58,181 nt of DNA from a bacterium. Lineage in GTDB: Bacteria > Planctomycetota > Planctomycetia > Planctomycetales > Planctomycetaceae. Shown in pieces: positions 1-9,747 of the stretch. Where the stretch lies: contig WGMU01000158.1 in NCBI GenBank assembly GCA_016124895.1, positions 1 through 58,181 of the forward strand. The letters are read 5' to 3'. Both the position numbers and the translations under genes were made by a program. The notes under the pieces are model-generated. The model did no database searches. It was not told the DNA's origin and saw only the letters and a list, made by a program, of their open reading frames with translations. Every line of letters starts with the position of its first letter. Positions within the stretch are counted from its first letter, which is position 1.

Positions 1-1
1 C

Positions 2-229
2 CTTGCCGTCGGTGAGCGTGCTCTGGCCGAACATCGCCGCCAGGTTCCGGATGAGCTGATGCCGAAGATCCTCACGTTGGGAACTCGCAACACCCGGCCG
101 GGCGGGTTGATCAGTGCCACGTCAAGCAATCTTGACAGTCCGGGAAACGCAAAGCGGCCGGCCCGCCAATCGGCGAACCAGCCGCTTGTTCGTGAATTTG
201 CAGTCAGGCCGCGCTGCATTCCAGCCCAT
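2..229 (+). other. Left-edge stretch, possible 3' end of an unidentified gene
   Basis: A reading frame is open from the window edge to a TGA at 227-229 and would end five bases before the convergent rsmE stop. The predicted peptide has no motif I recognise. The opposite strand in the same codon phase also reads plausibly over bases 1-115 but has no good start. I cannot decide whether either is a gene. Confidence 0.2.
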
Positions 230-233
230 TGAC

Positions 234-989
234 CTATTCCGGAATCAATGCCGCTGTAAACACCGACGCCACCATAATCGCGGCCGTTTCAATGCGCAGC
301 ATCCGCGGCCCCAGACTGACCAGTCGGCCACCGCGAACCGCAGCCTGCGAGATTTCCTCGACGACAAAACCGCCTTCCGGACCAATTGCCATAACGACTG
401 TTGGAACCTCCGTCTTCTTCTTCGAGCGTCCGCCAGTCTGACCGCACAGCTCTTTGATCAGTCCTTCTTTCAACGGAACACCACCCGGATGCGCGACCAG
501 AGTCGGGTATTTCGCGACGTACTGGCCGACGAAATCGGACCAGTCGACCGTATTTGTGACTTCCATCAGACGGCTGCGCCCGCACTGCTTGCTGGCCGCG
601 ATCACGTTCTGCCGAAAGCCTTCCAGCTTCGTCTGGCGCGGATCGACAACGCCTCTCGCCGTCCGGATGGGCACAATCTTCGACACACCCAGCTCAACAG
701 CCTTCTCGACCAGAGTGGTCCCGCGAGTGGCTTTCGGCATTGCCACAGCAAGAATCAACTGCGGCCCGTCCTCTTCAGGGATGGTCTCGACCTTACCGAC
801 TTTCATGGTGGCCGAATGCCGGGACGTGAACTCAATCAGGGCGTCCGCTTCTTTTCCCGCCCCATCGAACAGTCGAACGGTGTCGCCGACCTGATGGCGA
901 GTCACTCGGATCATGTGGTGGAACTCCGGCCCGTCAAACGCCATGGTTCCGGCCTTCAACCGGCCCTCAACAAAGAATCGCGAACTCAT
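234..989 (-). CDS. rsmE: 16S rRNA (uracil(1498)-N(3))-methyltransferase RsmE
   Basis: Predicted SAM-dependent SPOUT-family methyltransferase that methylates N3 of U1498 in 16S rRNA of the 30S subunit. The 251-residue product starts MSSRFFVEG, as family members do, so the longer upstream start at 1028 is not used. The N-terminal PUA-like RNA-binding part contains the segment FHHMIRVTRHQVGDTVRLFDG. The C-terminal knotted domain carries the hallmark MAIGPEGGFVVEE and later LGPRMLRIETAA, the segments that form the trefoil-knot SAM site. Length and motif order are normal for the family. It stands alone: a long gene-poor gap lies upstream and the window edge downstream. Identification is firm from family motifs. 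Confidence 0.93.
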   Translation of the reverse strand: MSSRFFVEGRLKAGTMAFDGPEFHHMIRVTRHQVGDTVRLFDGAGKEADALIEFTSRHSATMKVGKVETIPEEDGPQLILAVAMPKATRGTTLVEKAVELGVSKIVPIRTARGVVDPRQTKLEGFRQNVIAASKQCGRSRLMEVTNTVDWSDFVGQYVAKYPTLVAHPGGVPLKEGLIKELCGQTGGRSKKKTEVPTVVMAIGPEGGFVVEEISQAAVRGGRLVSLGPRMLRIETAAIMVASVFTAALIPE

Positions 990-1762
990 GGGTCCTCTCG
1001 CAGATGTAAAGTCCACTGCCACTCGCAATCATAACAGCACAGCCGGTCGCACTACATATGCTCACCAGGCTTCAGGACAGCCAATGGTCCAGGCGTTAAG
1101 CGAATGACAGTCTCGTTGAGCCCGGACCGTCAGTTGTATCCGCCACTACTTCCGGCCTCAATCAATCACACGTGTGAACATTCATTTCAGCGCAACATGG
1201 ACACCACCTGCGTACACTCTAATTGGACAGCGCCACTTTGGCGAAATGTGCGAGGATACAAGCACGAAGCGCAAGCGAGTGTGTTTGACGTAAATGACTC
1301 ACTCGCTTGCGCTTCGTGCTTGTACGGCAACCGAAAGTGGCGCTGTCCAACTAAACAGATCCGTGCATCTCGCAGCCGAGCTGCAATTCTCAACTGACCG
1401 TTACAAAACAGTCTGCCGAACTCCAGCGGAGCACAGACTGTTCATGTTGCCACTCTCGGGAATACAGACACGCATATTACTGCATTTTTGTTGCCCCATT
1501 GATTCTTTCCTGACGCCCTGGCACTCGGCGGGTTCAAAACATCGCCCTGTCACTCTGAAACCGAGGCTTGAACCTGCAGGTAACCGGTCACCGACTGTCT
1601 TCGCTCACACGGAAGCGGTGCAGACCTGGCAGCTCGTTTCCACAGCATTTTATTCCACGGACAGAAACCCGGAGTTCGTCGCGATCAGCCATTTCCGTTG
1701 TCTGACCATCGGACGCTGGCTTGTGCGACGCAGGTCATCCTTCACACATTGAGACCTCGACC
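990..1762. other. Gene-poor intergenic stretch
   Basis: No convincing gene is visible in these 773 bases. The stretch contains the 128-bp palindromic element at 1223-1350. It also holds a separate perfect 9-bp inverted repeat, arms 1407-1415 and 1434-1442 with an 18-base loop. It probably also carries the divergent promoters of rsmE and the secreted protein at 1763. Open frames here derive from the palindrome. Confidence 0.6.
1223..1350. repeat. 128-bp palindromic element, copy 1 (MITE-like)
   Basis: The ends are a perfect 17-bp inverted repeat starting TTGGACAGCGCCACTTT. Inside them is a second perfect 25-bp inverted repeat (1257-1281 with 1298-1322) around a 16-base loop. The same 128-bp unit occurs inverted at 55942-56069 with about 8 differences counted by eye. 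It has no coding capacity. A non-autonomous transposon-like or REP-like element is the simplest reading; no target duplication was recognised. Confidence 0.85.
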
Positions 1763-3550
1763 ATGTTTCGACTGCTGACAGCGTGTCTGCTGGCTTCGGC
1801 CACTTCGATCTGCCTCGCCGCTGAGCCTCCAGTCGCGTCGGATCTCCTGCCACCAGGCTGTATCGCCTATGCCGAACTGACTCAGCCACAGCAACTGCTC
1901 GACACAGCGTTCAAGCACCCCCTGTGGGAACGGATTCAGACACTCGAACCGTACCAGCAGGCGATTCAGGATCCGAAGTACCTGTTCTTCCAGGGGATCG
2001 TTGCCAGCATCGAAACGCGGATCGGCATGACGTGGCGTGAGGCATACGAAACGGTTCTCGGCGGCGGCATTTATGCAGCGTTTGATCCGGCAACTCAGGG
2101 AGGTGCCATCCTCATCCGCTCGCAGGACGAGACGAAACTGCACAGCGTCTTCGATCGCCTGATTGAACTCGTCCGCTCCGACGCCCGCAGTAAGAACAAA
2201 GACAACCCGTTGCCCGAAAACGAGTACCGTGGCCTGACGATTTACGGGGCGCCGGGTGGACGCTTCGCGATCGTCGGTCCGTGGATCGTATTTTCCAGCA
2301 AGGACGAGCTGGGCCGGTCAATCGTCGATGCCTGGCTCGACGGCCGCAACGCGTCACTGAGCAGCAATCCGCAGTTTCAACAGGCGAGAACCAGACGCTC
2401 AGACGGCGCTACACTCTGGAGCTGGGTCGACATCGGGATGCTCCGCGATTCCGGCGTTGCCTCAAATCTGAAAGACGGCCGCGCCGAAAACCCCGGCCTT
2501 GAACTGATTGCCGGTGGCATCCTCAGCACGTTGAAGCAGACGCCATACGTCACCGCGGCGCTGCATGTTTCGCCACAGACCGCCGCAATCGAACTCGCCG
2601 TGCCGCACGAACCGGACTGGATCGACGAATCCCGCGAATTCTGGTTTGGCCCGAATGGCACCGGCGCCGCGCTGCCACTGCATCAGACCGCAGTAACGGT
2701 CTTCTCGCTGAGCACATACCGCGACATTGCCGAAATGTGGCTGCGGGCCGGCGACCTGTTCGACGCCGCCACCAATGACAAACTCGCTCAGGCCGAAAGC
2801 ACGCTCTCGACATTGTTTGCTGGTCGCGACTTTGCGGAAGACATCCTCCGTTCGTTCGCGCCGCAATACCGGTTGGTTGTCGCGAAACAGGACTTCGCCG
2901 ATCGATTGCCGCGACCGGCCATCAGGCTGCCCGCCTTTGCTCTGATTGCGGAAATGCGCGATGCCGAGACCGCTCAGCCGGAACTGCGGCGTACTTATCA
3001 AAGCCTCGTCGGTTTTCTGAACGTCGTCGGCGCTCAGAACGGCAACCCGCAGCTTGATCAGGACATCGAGTCCGTCGGCGACGCAAAGGTCTACACGGCG
3101 CAGTTCGTCCCGGAAGCCGACGAAAAGGAGTCAACTCGCGCCCGCATTCAGTTCAATTTCTCACCGTCGGCCGCTTTTGCCGGCAGGAATTTCATTCTGG
3201 CGAGTACGCGGCAACTCGCGCGGCAACTGTCCACAGAATTGTCCGACGAGCGGCCCGCAGACACTCCCACACAGCGGACCTCCACTTCATCCGACGCCGC
3301 CGCAGGGGACGGCCCTGCGAACACTGAGTTCCGCCTCGACGTGCAGGTTCTCTCGGAAATTCTCAATGACAACCGCGAGCAGCTCATCGCTCAGAATATG
3401 ATCAGCGACGGCCACTCCCGCGAAGAAGCTGAGCAGCAGATCTCGCTGCTCCTCTCTGCTCTGAAGTCCGTCCGCGACGTCAACTTCCGCCTGACAACCA
3501 CCGGCGGCCAGCTTCGTGCGAACCTGTCAATCAATACTCCCGCTCCGTAG
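1763..3550 (+). CDS. Secreted planctomycete protein of unknown function
   Basis: A 595-residue protein starting MFRLLTACLLASATS, a clear signal peptide with a likely cleavage near LAA-EPP at about residue 20, so it should act in the periplasm or at the cell surface. I chose this ATG rather than the in-frame start at 1721 because the leader begins here. The mature part opens with LLPPGCIAYAELTQPQQLLD. Alternating beta-like and helical stretches follow, broadly like DUF3352-type secreted proteins. A Ser/Thr/Pro-rich linker lies around residues 500-525. No catalytic motif is apparent. A shared lineage-specific family is an impression, not a demonstrated match. The gap to the next gene is about 225 bases. 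Confidence 0.75.
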   Translation: MFRLLTACLLASATSICLAAEPPVASDLLPPGCIAYAELTQPQQLLDTAFKHPLWERIQTLEPYQQAIQDPKYLFFQGIVASIETRIGMTWREAYETVLGGGIYAAFDPATQGGAILIRSQDETKLHSVFDRLIELVRSDARSKNKDNPLPENEYRGLTIYGAPGGRFAIVGPWIVFSSKDELGRSIVDAWLDGRNASLSSNPQFQQARTRRSDGATLWSWVDIGMLRDSGVASNLKDGRAENPGLELIAGGILSTLKQTPYVTAALHVSPQTAAIELAVPHEPDWIDESREFWFGPNGTGAALPLHQTAVTVFSLSTYRDIAEMWLRAGDLFDAATNDKLAQAESTLSTLFAGRDFAEDILRSFAPQYRLVVAKQDFADRLPRPAIRLPAFALIAEMRDAETAQPELRRTYQSLVGFLNVVGAQNGNPQLDQDIESVGDAKVYTAQFVPEADEKESTRARIQFNFSPSAAFAGRNFILASTRQLARQLSTELSDERPADTPTQRTSTSSDAAAGDGPANTEFRLDVQVLSEILNDNREQLIAQNMISDGHSREEAEQQISLLLSALKSVRDVNFRLTTTGGQLRANLSINTPAP

Positions 3551-3764
3551 GAACGCGCCCCCCCACTGCCTGAACCTGAGACGACGGAGATCCCCCGAGG
3601 TCCGTCTCGTTCTGCAGCATTTTCGCTCACTCGCAAAAACCTGTGCCGACCTTAACATGCCGCGCCGATCAGAGGGGCAGACTCTCTTTCCACACACAAA
3701 TCAGACATCAGTAGCTCAGAATGCGTCCCCGGCGGCAGGTCTGACGGGACGAGCAGAACTCGAC

Positions 3765-3771
3765 AGGGAGG
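3765..3771 (+). promoter_or_regulatory. Ribosome binding site selecting a GTG start
   Basis: AGGGAGG lies five bases before GTG at 3777. The downstream in-frame ATG at 3795 has no such site, so the GTG is preferred for the phosphatase gene. Confidence 0.7.
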
Positions 3772-3776
3772 TTGGG

Positions 3777-4664
3777 GTGACAGACTCTCACAACATGACC
3801 GTACTCAGCTTTCCGGATCACCCGTCGACACTCAGTCCTGAACTCGCCCTTGCCGTTCGAGCGGCTTACGCGGCGGGAAACGTCATTGCAGAAGCCAGCG
3901 GTGAACTGCACACGGTTGAACTGAAGGGCATCGGCGATCTGGTCTCCGATGTCGATCGCGAGGCGGACCGTGCTGCACTCGCAGTCCTGAAGACCGATCC
4001 GACAGCGACTCCGGTCCTGTCGGAAGAACTCAGTCCTGAACTGCCTGGCGAAGTGGGTAACCTGTGGATTGTCGACCCGCTCGACGCCACGAGCGCATTC
4101 CTGATGCGAGCCGGCCAGAGTTATCCGTCGGTCCTCATCGCAAAATACATCGAGGGGCGACTATCGCTGGGAGTGGTTCTGTTTCCGCTGACGGGCGAAT
4201 GGTTCTACGCGCAGCGTGGCAAGGGAGCCTGGAAGGATGGCCGCCGGCTGGTCATCGGGGACGATCGCCCGTCGCTCGCAAACGCCTGGGTCGAGATGAA
4301 TCAGTATGGCGACGCTGCGTACGAAACCGGCTTCTTCGCGGCGCTGCGTTCTCAACTGAGATCCGGCTCCGGGGCTCCACTGGTCACGTCAAACGTACCG
4401 AACTCAGGAGTCGCTCTGCGGATCGCCGAAGGAGCCAGTGGTCTGGCGGCAGCCATCCACGACAACAACCCGGCGCGCGTCAAACAGGCTCCGTGGGACA
4501 TTGCCGCGCCGCAGATCATTCTGGAGGAAGCCGGCGGCGTATTTGTGAATCCTGACGGGGGGCGGACCAATCCATTCGTCACCGAGCCGATCATCGTTGC
4601 CGCCACCCGGACGCTCGCCGATCAAATCCTCGATCTCGTCCGCCAGGACGCGTTCTCGATCTGA
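3777..4664 (+). CDS. Inositol monophosphatase / CysQ-like phosphatase family protein
   Basis: A 295-residue cytoplasmic member of the Mg2+-dependent FIG superfamily, which removes phosphate from inositol phosphates, PAP or related small molecules. Visible metal-site motifs in order are GDLVSDVDREAD (about 53-64), SEEL (81-84), WIVDPLDAT (96-104) and, near the C terminus, WDIAAPQIILEEAGG. The second motif is usually DPLDGT or DPIDGT; here alanine replaces the glycine. Otherwise the active-site set looks complete. The substrate cannot be told from sequence. The GTG start is chosen because a strong ribosome binding site precedes it. The gene is separate from its neighbours: the EthD-like gene on the opposite strand converges on it. 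Confidence 0.85.
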   Translation: MTDSHNMTVLSFPDHPSTLSPELALAVRAAYAAGNVIAEASGELHTVELKGIGDLVSDVDREADRAALAVLKTDPTATPVLSEELSPELPGEVGNLWIVDPLDATSAFLMRAGQSYPSVLIAKYIEGRLSLGVVLFPLTGEWFYAQRGKGAWKDGRRLVIGDDRPSLANAWVEMNQYGDAAYETGFFAALRSQLRSGSGAPLVTSNVPNSGVALRIAEGASGLAAAIHDNNPARVKQAPWDIAAPQIILEEAGGVFVNPDGGRTNPFVTEPIIVAATRTLADQILDLVRQDAFSI

Positions 4665-4720
4665 TGGCTGGCAGGGGCAGGATTTCCTGGGATCATCGGG
4701 ATGACTGACGAGCAGGATGC

Positions 4721-5056
4721 CTATCCCACGGAAGGCAGGCTGAGCGAAACGAGCACCTGTTCGTCGTCGTAGAAGAACGTCGCACCACCGGTCGCGAAGT
4801 TGTCGACGTCGGCCACGGTGGCCTGCCCCTCCGGCGACGCGAGGATCGCTTCCAGATCAGCGCGCGAGTCCGCATACAGACCAACGATCATGTAATACGA
4901 AGGCCGCTCGCCCGGCGCCGCGGACTCACACTTGCCGATCGTCCAGCCTTTCAGGCCGCGCATCTGTTTCGCCAGCGGGATGTGGACGTCGCGGTAGTAC
5001 CGATCAAATTCCGCCGGGTCGGTCGGATGGCCATAGAGCACAGTCAGCCGGGTCAT
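4721..5056 (-). CDS. EthD-like dimeric alpha+beta barrel protein
   Basis: An 111-residue protein starting MTRLTVLYGHPTDPAEFDRY. The tract YRDVHIPLAKQM, with the conserved H and P, is typical of the EthD family, small ferredoxin-like barrel proteins that dimerise. Some members bind or oxidise small aromatic or lipid substrates, but the role of most is unknown. There is no signal peptide, so it should be cytoplasmic. It converges with the phosphatase gene, whose stop is 56 bases away, and is divergent from the large cytochrome gene to the right. Function beyond the family is not inferred. Confidence 0.8.
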   Translation of the reverse strand: MTRLTVLYGHPTDPAEFDRYYRDVHIPLAKQMRGLKGWTIGKCESAAPGERPSYYMIVGLYADSRADLEAILASPEGQATVADVDNFATGGATFFYDDEQVLVSLSLPSVG

Positions 5057-5266
5057 GCTTCATCCCTTTTCGCGAGTAAGGCTTCTACTTTGCAGAATAG
5101 CAAGCAGTCGGCATCGGCCCGAGTCATTTGCGCCGCAGTTGCGGTAACCGGCCCGCTTTTCGTAAACCGTCCGCTCCTGCCACGACACAGGCCGTTGACG
5201 TGATGACTGCTGTCTCCGACGAACTTCCGGTTTTGGAGAAATCAAACTACGGTTATGAGTCTGTCG

Positions 5267-5273
5267 AAAGGAG
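5267..5273 (+). promoter_or_regulatory. Ribosome binding site selecting a GTG start
   Basis: AAAGGAG lies seven bases before GTG at 5281, and a signal peptide follows directly. This sets the start of the cytochrome-DUF1549-DUF1553 gene at 5281, well inside the longest possible open frame. Confidence 0.7.
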
Positions 5274-5280
5274 ACACCTT

Positions 5281-8040
5281 GTGGCACTGCGACCGGCCAA
5301 CAGATCGATGATCATGCTGGGCTTACTGTGTGCAGCGTTCGGTCCTGGACGCTGCAGCGCGGCAGAGAGTTCTTCGCAGCCCGGCGTCGAATACGAAGTC
5401 TCAGTCGCTGGTGTCGTCAGGCAACGCTGCGTGAAATGCCACAACACTGAGCGGCGCGAAGGCGGGCTTGACCTGTCCTCGCAGTCTGCAATTCTCAGCG
5501 GTGGAGATTCGGGAGAGGTCGTTGATCGCAAGCGACCGGCCGCGAGTGTGCTGCTCGAACGCGTCACTTCGCGCGAGATGCCGCCAGAGGACGAGCCGCC
5601 GCTGACCGAAGCTCAGATCGCTGAATTTCGCAAATGGATTGAAGGTGGCGCCCGGTTTCAGTCGGTCGGCAATGAGAGGCCAGTCACGCAGCACGACGTG
5701 ATCCCCATCCTGCTGCTGCGCTGCACCGCCTGTCACGGGACGCGGTTGCAGGAAGGCGGCCTCGACCTGCGGACGCGCGAGGCGATCCTCAAGGGCGGCA
5801 AGTCAGGCCCGGTCGTCGTCCCCGGCAAACCTGAAGACAGTCGGCTCGTGCAGCGTATCCATAATGAAGAAATGCCACCGCGGCGGAAGCTGGTCTCAGT
5901 CAGTGTAAAGCCGATGGCCAGTTCGGAACTTCGAACCCTCGAAACATGGATCCGCGCTGGCCTGCCGGAGGCCGACGCTGCCGAGACGCATGCCCTCGAA
6001 CGACGCCCCGAACTGCATGAAGACGCTCGTTCGTTCTGGTCGTTCCAGCCGCTGAAGCTGCCTGCTGTGCCGAACGCCACACTCATTGGAGACGATACCG
6101 AGCCGCTGAATCCGATCGACGCGTTCGTTCTCTCCAGACTGCGAGAACACGGATTGTCGTTTGCCCCGCAGGCCGATCGAGTCACGTTGCTGCGCCGGCT
6201 CAGTTTCGATCTGACCGGACTGCCGCCGACGCGTGAACTCGCTGACGCGTTTCTGACCGACAAAACTGCGGACGCGTGGCCGCGGCTGATCGACCGTCTG
6301 CTCGACTCGCCGCAGTACGGAGAGCGCTGGGCGCGTTACTGGCTCGACGCCGCTGGCTACGCGGATTCAGAAGGGGCGCAGAACGAGGACCGTGTCCGCC
6401 CGCACCTGTGGCGCTACCGCGACTACGTCATCCAATCGTTCAACGATGACAAACCGTACGACCGCTTTCTGCTCGAACAGATCGCCGGCGACGAACTGGC
6501 CGACTACGAACACGCCGACAAAATCACTCCCGAGCTATACGACAACCTGGTCGCAACGGGCTTCCTGCGGACAACGCCCGACCGCACATTTGCCAACATC
6601 ACGAACTTCGTTCCTGACCGTCTGGAAGTCATCGCCGACGAAATGCAGGTCTTTGGCTCGGCAGTTCTGGGCCTGACGCTGCAGTGCGCCCGCTGCCACG
6701 ATCACAAGTTCGACCCGCTGACGCAGCACGACTACTACGCCCTGACGGCGATTTTCAAAGACGCGTACGACGAACACGACTGGCTGAAATCACAGGGACA
6801 GCGCACGCTGCCATTCGTCACGACGGCCGAACGGACTCAGTGGGAACAGCGAGTTAAACAGATTGATGCCGAAGTTGCAGCGCTGCAGAAACAGCTCGAC
6901 GCGGAACAGGACGCCGACAAACAGGCTGCGTTGAAAAAGCAGATCGAGCAGCTCAATGCCGGCAAGCCGCCCGAGCCGCGGATTCGAGCCCTCTGGTCGA
7001 GAGGCCAGCCATCGCCGAGCTACCTGTTGCGACGTGGCAACTATCTGACGCCCGGCCCACCGGTCGCACCAGACGTCCCGGCGGTGCTGGCCTCTCCGGA
7101 TTTCAGATTTCGGATCGAACCACCAGGTCCAGACACAAACAAAACCGGACGACGCCTCGCCCTCGCCCGCTGGCTGACACATCCGGATCACCCGCTGACC
7201 ACGCGAGTTTTCGTCAATCGAATCTGGAAACACCATTTCGGCCGCGGGCTGGTTGCGACGGTCGGAAACTTCGGCACGACGGGCGAGCGGCCCACGCACC
7301 CGGAACTGCTCGACTGGCTGGCCGTCGAGTTTGTCCGCAACGGCTGGAGCATCAAGTGGCTGCACCGCCAGATTCTCACCTCGCGCACATGGCAGCAGTC
7401 GTCAGCGATCGAAGACGTCCAACTTCCCAATGGTAAACTGCTCACCGACGAAGACCGCCAGCATCAGTTTTACGGAGCCCCGCTGCGCCGGCTCGATGCA
7501 GAGGCCCTCCGCGACGCGCTGTTGAGTATCTCCGGCCAGCTCGACCTGTCCCCGTTTGGTCCACCTGACGGCGTCGACGAAACCACCGGCGGCCTCATCA
7601 CGTCGAAGCGGTCCGCGGCCGGCTGGCGACGCAGCATCTTCGTTCAGCAGCGACGCACAAAGATTCCAACGCTGCTGGAGAACTTCGACTTTCCGCAGAT
7701 GGGGCCAAACTGCCTGCAACGCAGCGAAGCCATCGTCGCTCCGCAAGCCCTGCACCTGCTTAATAACAGAATGGTGTACGACCTCGCGGGCCACTTTGCA
7801 GACCGAGTCATCGCCGCAGCCGGATCAGATCCCGCAGCACAGATCAACGAGGCCTACCGTCTTGCCGTGAGCCGCTCCCCAACACCCGAAGAACGACAAC
7901 TCAGCCTCGACACACTGACCACGCTGCGCAAGCATTGGACAGAAGCCGGCACAGCGAACAGCGATGAGGTCACTCGCAAATCGCTCGCCAGTTTCTGCCA
8001 CGGAATCATGAACTCAGCCGCTTTCCTTTATCTGGACTGA
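5281..8040 (+). CDS. Planctomycete cytochrome C-type protein with DUF1549 and DUF1553 (two haem motifs)
   Basis: A 919-residue exported protein. A signal peptide (about residues 1-26) precedes two PSCyt1-type cytochrome modules, with haem-binding CVKCH at 50-54 and CTACH at 148-152. DUF1549 follows ([29 protein letters not shown]) and then DUF1553 from roughly residue 640 ([18 protein letters not shown]). A short charged helix, likely coiled coil, sits around 565-605. In this phylum such genes are regularly paired with DUF1501 genes, and one starts 120 bases downstream on the same strand. The pair has been suggested to act in periplasmic redox or polysaccharide metabolism, but no activity is established. 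The double cytochrome module distinguishes it from the homologue at 12436. Confidence 0.9.
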   Translation: MALRPANRSMIMLGLLCAAFGPGRCSAAESSSQPGVEYEVSVAGVVRQRCVKCHNTERREGGLDLSSQSAILSGGDSGEVVDRKRPAASVLLERVTSREMPPEDEPPLTEAQIAEFRKWIEGGARFQSVGNERPVTQHDVIPILLLRCTACHGTRLQEGGLDLRTREAILKGGKSGPVVVPGKPEDSRLVQRIHNEEMPPRRKLVSVSVKPMASSELRTLETWIRAGLPEADAAETHALERRPELHEDARSFWSFQPLKLPAVPNATLIGDDTEPLNPIDAFVLSRLREHGLSFAPQADRVTLLRRLSFDLTGLPPTRELADAFLTDKTADAWPRLIDRLLDSPQYGERWARYWLDAAGYADSEGAQNEDRVRPHLWRYRDYVIQSFNDDKPYDRFLLEQIAGDELADYEHADKITPELYDNLVATGFLRTTPDRTFANITNFVPDRLEVIADEMQVFGSAVLGLTLQCARCHDHKFDPLTQHDYYALTAIFKDAYDEHDWLKSQGQRTLPFVTTAERTQWEQRVKQIDAEVAALQKQLDAEQDADKQAALKKQIEQLNAGKPPEPRIRALWSRGQPSPSYLLRRGNYLTPGPPVAPDVPAVLASPDFRFRIEPPGPDTNKTGRRLALARWLTHPDHPLTTRVFVNRIWKHHFGRGLVATVGNFGTTGERPTHPELLDWLAVEFVRNGWSIKWLHRQILTSRTWQQSSAIEDVQLPNGKLLTDEDRQHQFYGAPLRRLDAEALRDALLSISGQLDLSPFGPPDGVDETTGGLITSKRSAAGWRRSIFVQQRRTKIPTLLENFDFPQMGPNCLQRSEAIVAPQALHLLNNRMVYDLAGHFADRVIAAAGSDPAAQINEAYRLAVSRSPTPEERQLSLDTLTTLRKHWTEAGTANSDEVTRKSLASFCHGIMNSAAFLYLD

Positions 8041-8062
8041 CACTGCCGAAACCTGTTTGTGG

Positions 8063-8116
8063 ACAAGAGAAAACAGAGACGATCCTGCAGCCTCTGTTCT
8101 CTCCGTTTTCTCCTGT
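8063..8116. repeat. Palindromic repeat (ACAGGAGA family)
   Basis: Imperfect inverted repeat: ACAAGAGAAAACAGAGA pairs with a downstream arm ending TTTTCTCCTGT, about 3 mismatches over 18 bases. It sits between the paired cytochrome and DUF1501 genes. A related palindrome with GAACAGGAGA ends lies at 28175-28226. Confidence 0.65.
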
Positions 8117-8160
8117 TCCAAATCTGTCTCTCTTACGGCAGTAATCCATGCGACGTTCTG

Positions 8161-9594
8161 ATGACTGAGACAACCAACAAGCTATTACGGCTTTCCCGCC
8201 GCGGCCTCTTCCAGCAGGTCGCGACCGGCATCAGCACAGCTGCGCTGGCGAGTCTCCTCAATGAAGACGTCTATGGTGCTGGCGACACATTACCGCAGAC
8301 GCCTCACTCGCAGCCGCGGGCAAAGGCCGTAATCCACCTGTTTATGAACGGTGGCCCCAGTCAGATGGACCTGCTGGATCCAAAGCCGGAACTGACACGA
8401 CATCACGGCGAGGACTATTTCGAACGGATCGCCGGCGAGGTCGAGTTTCCCGACGCAGCGGGTTCGCTGATGCGCAGCCCGTTTAAGTTTGCTCAGCACG
8501 GTGAGTCCGGCACCTGGGTTTCCGAGCTGATGCCGCATCTGGCGGCGCAAGTCGACCGGCTGGCCGTCATCCGCTCGCTGCAGACGACGAATCTCACGCA
8601 CGAACCGGCGCTCTATAAGATGCACTCAGGCAGCGAATTCACCGGCCGGCCGTCACTGGGAGCCTGGGTCAGCTACGGGCTCGGCACGGAGAATCGCAAC
8701 CTGCCGGCGTACGTCGTGCTCGACGATCCGCTCGGCCTGCCCGTCAACGGCGTCGACAACTGGCAGGCCGGCTACCTGCCGCCGGTGCATCAGGGTACGC
8801 GGTTTCGCGCGACTGGTTCGCCGGTGCTGAATCTCGAACCGGCGTTCGACGAGCCCGCTTCGGTACGCAGCGTCGAACGTGAACTCATCGCGCGACTCGA
8901 CCAGATTCACCGCTGCGATCGACCCGGACGCCCGCAGCTCGATGCCCGCATTTCGAGTTATGAACTCGCCGCACGAATGCAGCTCGCCGCTACTGACGCG
9001 CTTGATCTGTCGCAGGAGACAGCCGAGACTCAGAAGCGTTATGGCATCAATCAGCAGGTCACCGAGTCGTACGGTCGCCGCTGCCTGATCGCCCGGCGGC
9101 TGATCGAACGCGGCGTCCGCTTCGTTCAGATCTTTATTAACAGCCAGATCTGGGACAACCACAGTAACATCGGCACGTCGCTGCCAGACGCCTGCAAACG
9201 CACTGACCAGCCGATCGCAGCGCTGCTCAACGACCTCGTGCAACGAGGTTTACTCGACGAAACGCTGATCATCTGGGGCGGCGAGATGGGGCGTCTGCCG
9301 ATCGCTCAACTGCCCGGCGACAAAGATCCAAAGAAAGCCGGCCGTGACCACAACCGCAACGCCGTCTGCACCTGGTTCGCTGGCGGCGGCACGAACGCAG
9401 GTACGGTGTTCGGAGCGACCGACGAACTCGGCTTCTCGGCGGTTGAAAACAAAGTCTCCGTTGAGGACTGGCACGCGACGATCCTGCACCTGCTCGGCCT
9501 GCACCACGAAGAACTGTTCATCGAACGCGCCGGCCTGAAAGAACGTCTGACGGGCGTGAAGCCAGCGAAGGTGATCGACGGCGTCCTGGCCTGA
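8161..9594 (+). CDS. DUF1501 protein with Tat-type leader
   Basis: A 477-residue protein starting MTETTNKLLRLSRRGLFQQV. The twin-arginine motif SRRGLF followed by a hydrophobic alanine-rich stretch indicates export by the Tat pathway. DUF1501 proteins belong to the alkaline phosphatase/sulfatase-like fold. Typical tracts are present: VIHLFMNGGPSQMDLLDPKP, ERGVRFVQIF, DETLIIWGGEMGRLP and GRDHN. No substrate is known. An in-frame start at 8059 would add a repeat-encoded extension and spoil the leader, so it is rejected. It follows the cytochrome gene at 5281 on the same strand, the usual planctomycete pairing, although a palindrome separates the two. Confidence 0.9.
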   Translation: MTETTNKLLRLSRRGLFQQVATGISTAALASLLNEDVYGAGDTLPQTPHSQPRAKAVIHLFMNGGPSQMDLLDPKPELTRHHGEDYFERIAGEVEFPDAAGSLMRSPFKFAQHGESGTWVSELMPHLAAQVDRLAVIRSLQTTNLTHEPALYKMHSGSEFTGRPSLGAWVSYGLGTENRNLPAYVVLDDPLGLPVNGVDNWQAGYLPPVHQGTRFRATGSPVLNLEPAFDEPASVRSVERELIARLDQIHRCDRPGRPQLDARISSYELAARMQLAATDALDLSQETAETQKRYGINQQVTESYGRRCLIARRLIERGVRFVQIFINSQIWDNHSNIGTSLPDACKRTDQPIAALLNDLVQRGLLDETLIIWGGEMGRLPIAQLPGDKDPKKAGRDHNRNAVCTWFAGGGTNAGTVFGATDELGFSAVENKVSVEDWHATILHLLGLHHEELFIERAGLKERLTGVKPAKVIDGVLA

Positions 9595-9641
9595 CGGTCG
9601 TGCTGGAAACCGTTTCCCGGTTTTCCACGATCGATCGCGAC

Positions 9642-9716
9642 GGGGTCGGGAGTCTTCTTCGGCGGACAGCTCCTCGGATCGGCGAAAACCGACGGCCGAA
9701 AAAGACTCCCGACCCC
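9642..9716. repeat. Palindromic repeat (GGGGTCGGGAGTCTT family)
   Basis: Two 22-base arms, 9642-9663 and 9695-9716, match at 21 of 22 positions around a 31-base loop. It lies in the 153-base gap after the DUF1501 gene. A role as terminator is possible, but no U-run follows. Confidence 0.75.
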
Positions 9717-9747
9717 CTGCCGTTCATCCTTCACGACAGGTTCTCCC

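Noticed and set aside
1-115. Minus-strand reading at the left edge with plausible protein sequence
   Set aside because: There is a TGA upstream, no ATG or GTG in a useful place and no ribosome binding site; the plus frame is equally open.
114-1034. Long plus-strand open frame
   Set aside because: It is antisense to rsmE, whose product has firm family motifs; the translation is arginine- and glutamine-rich with no motif.
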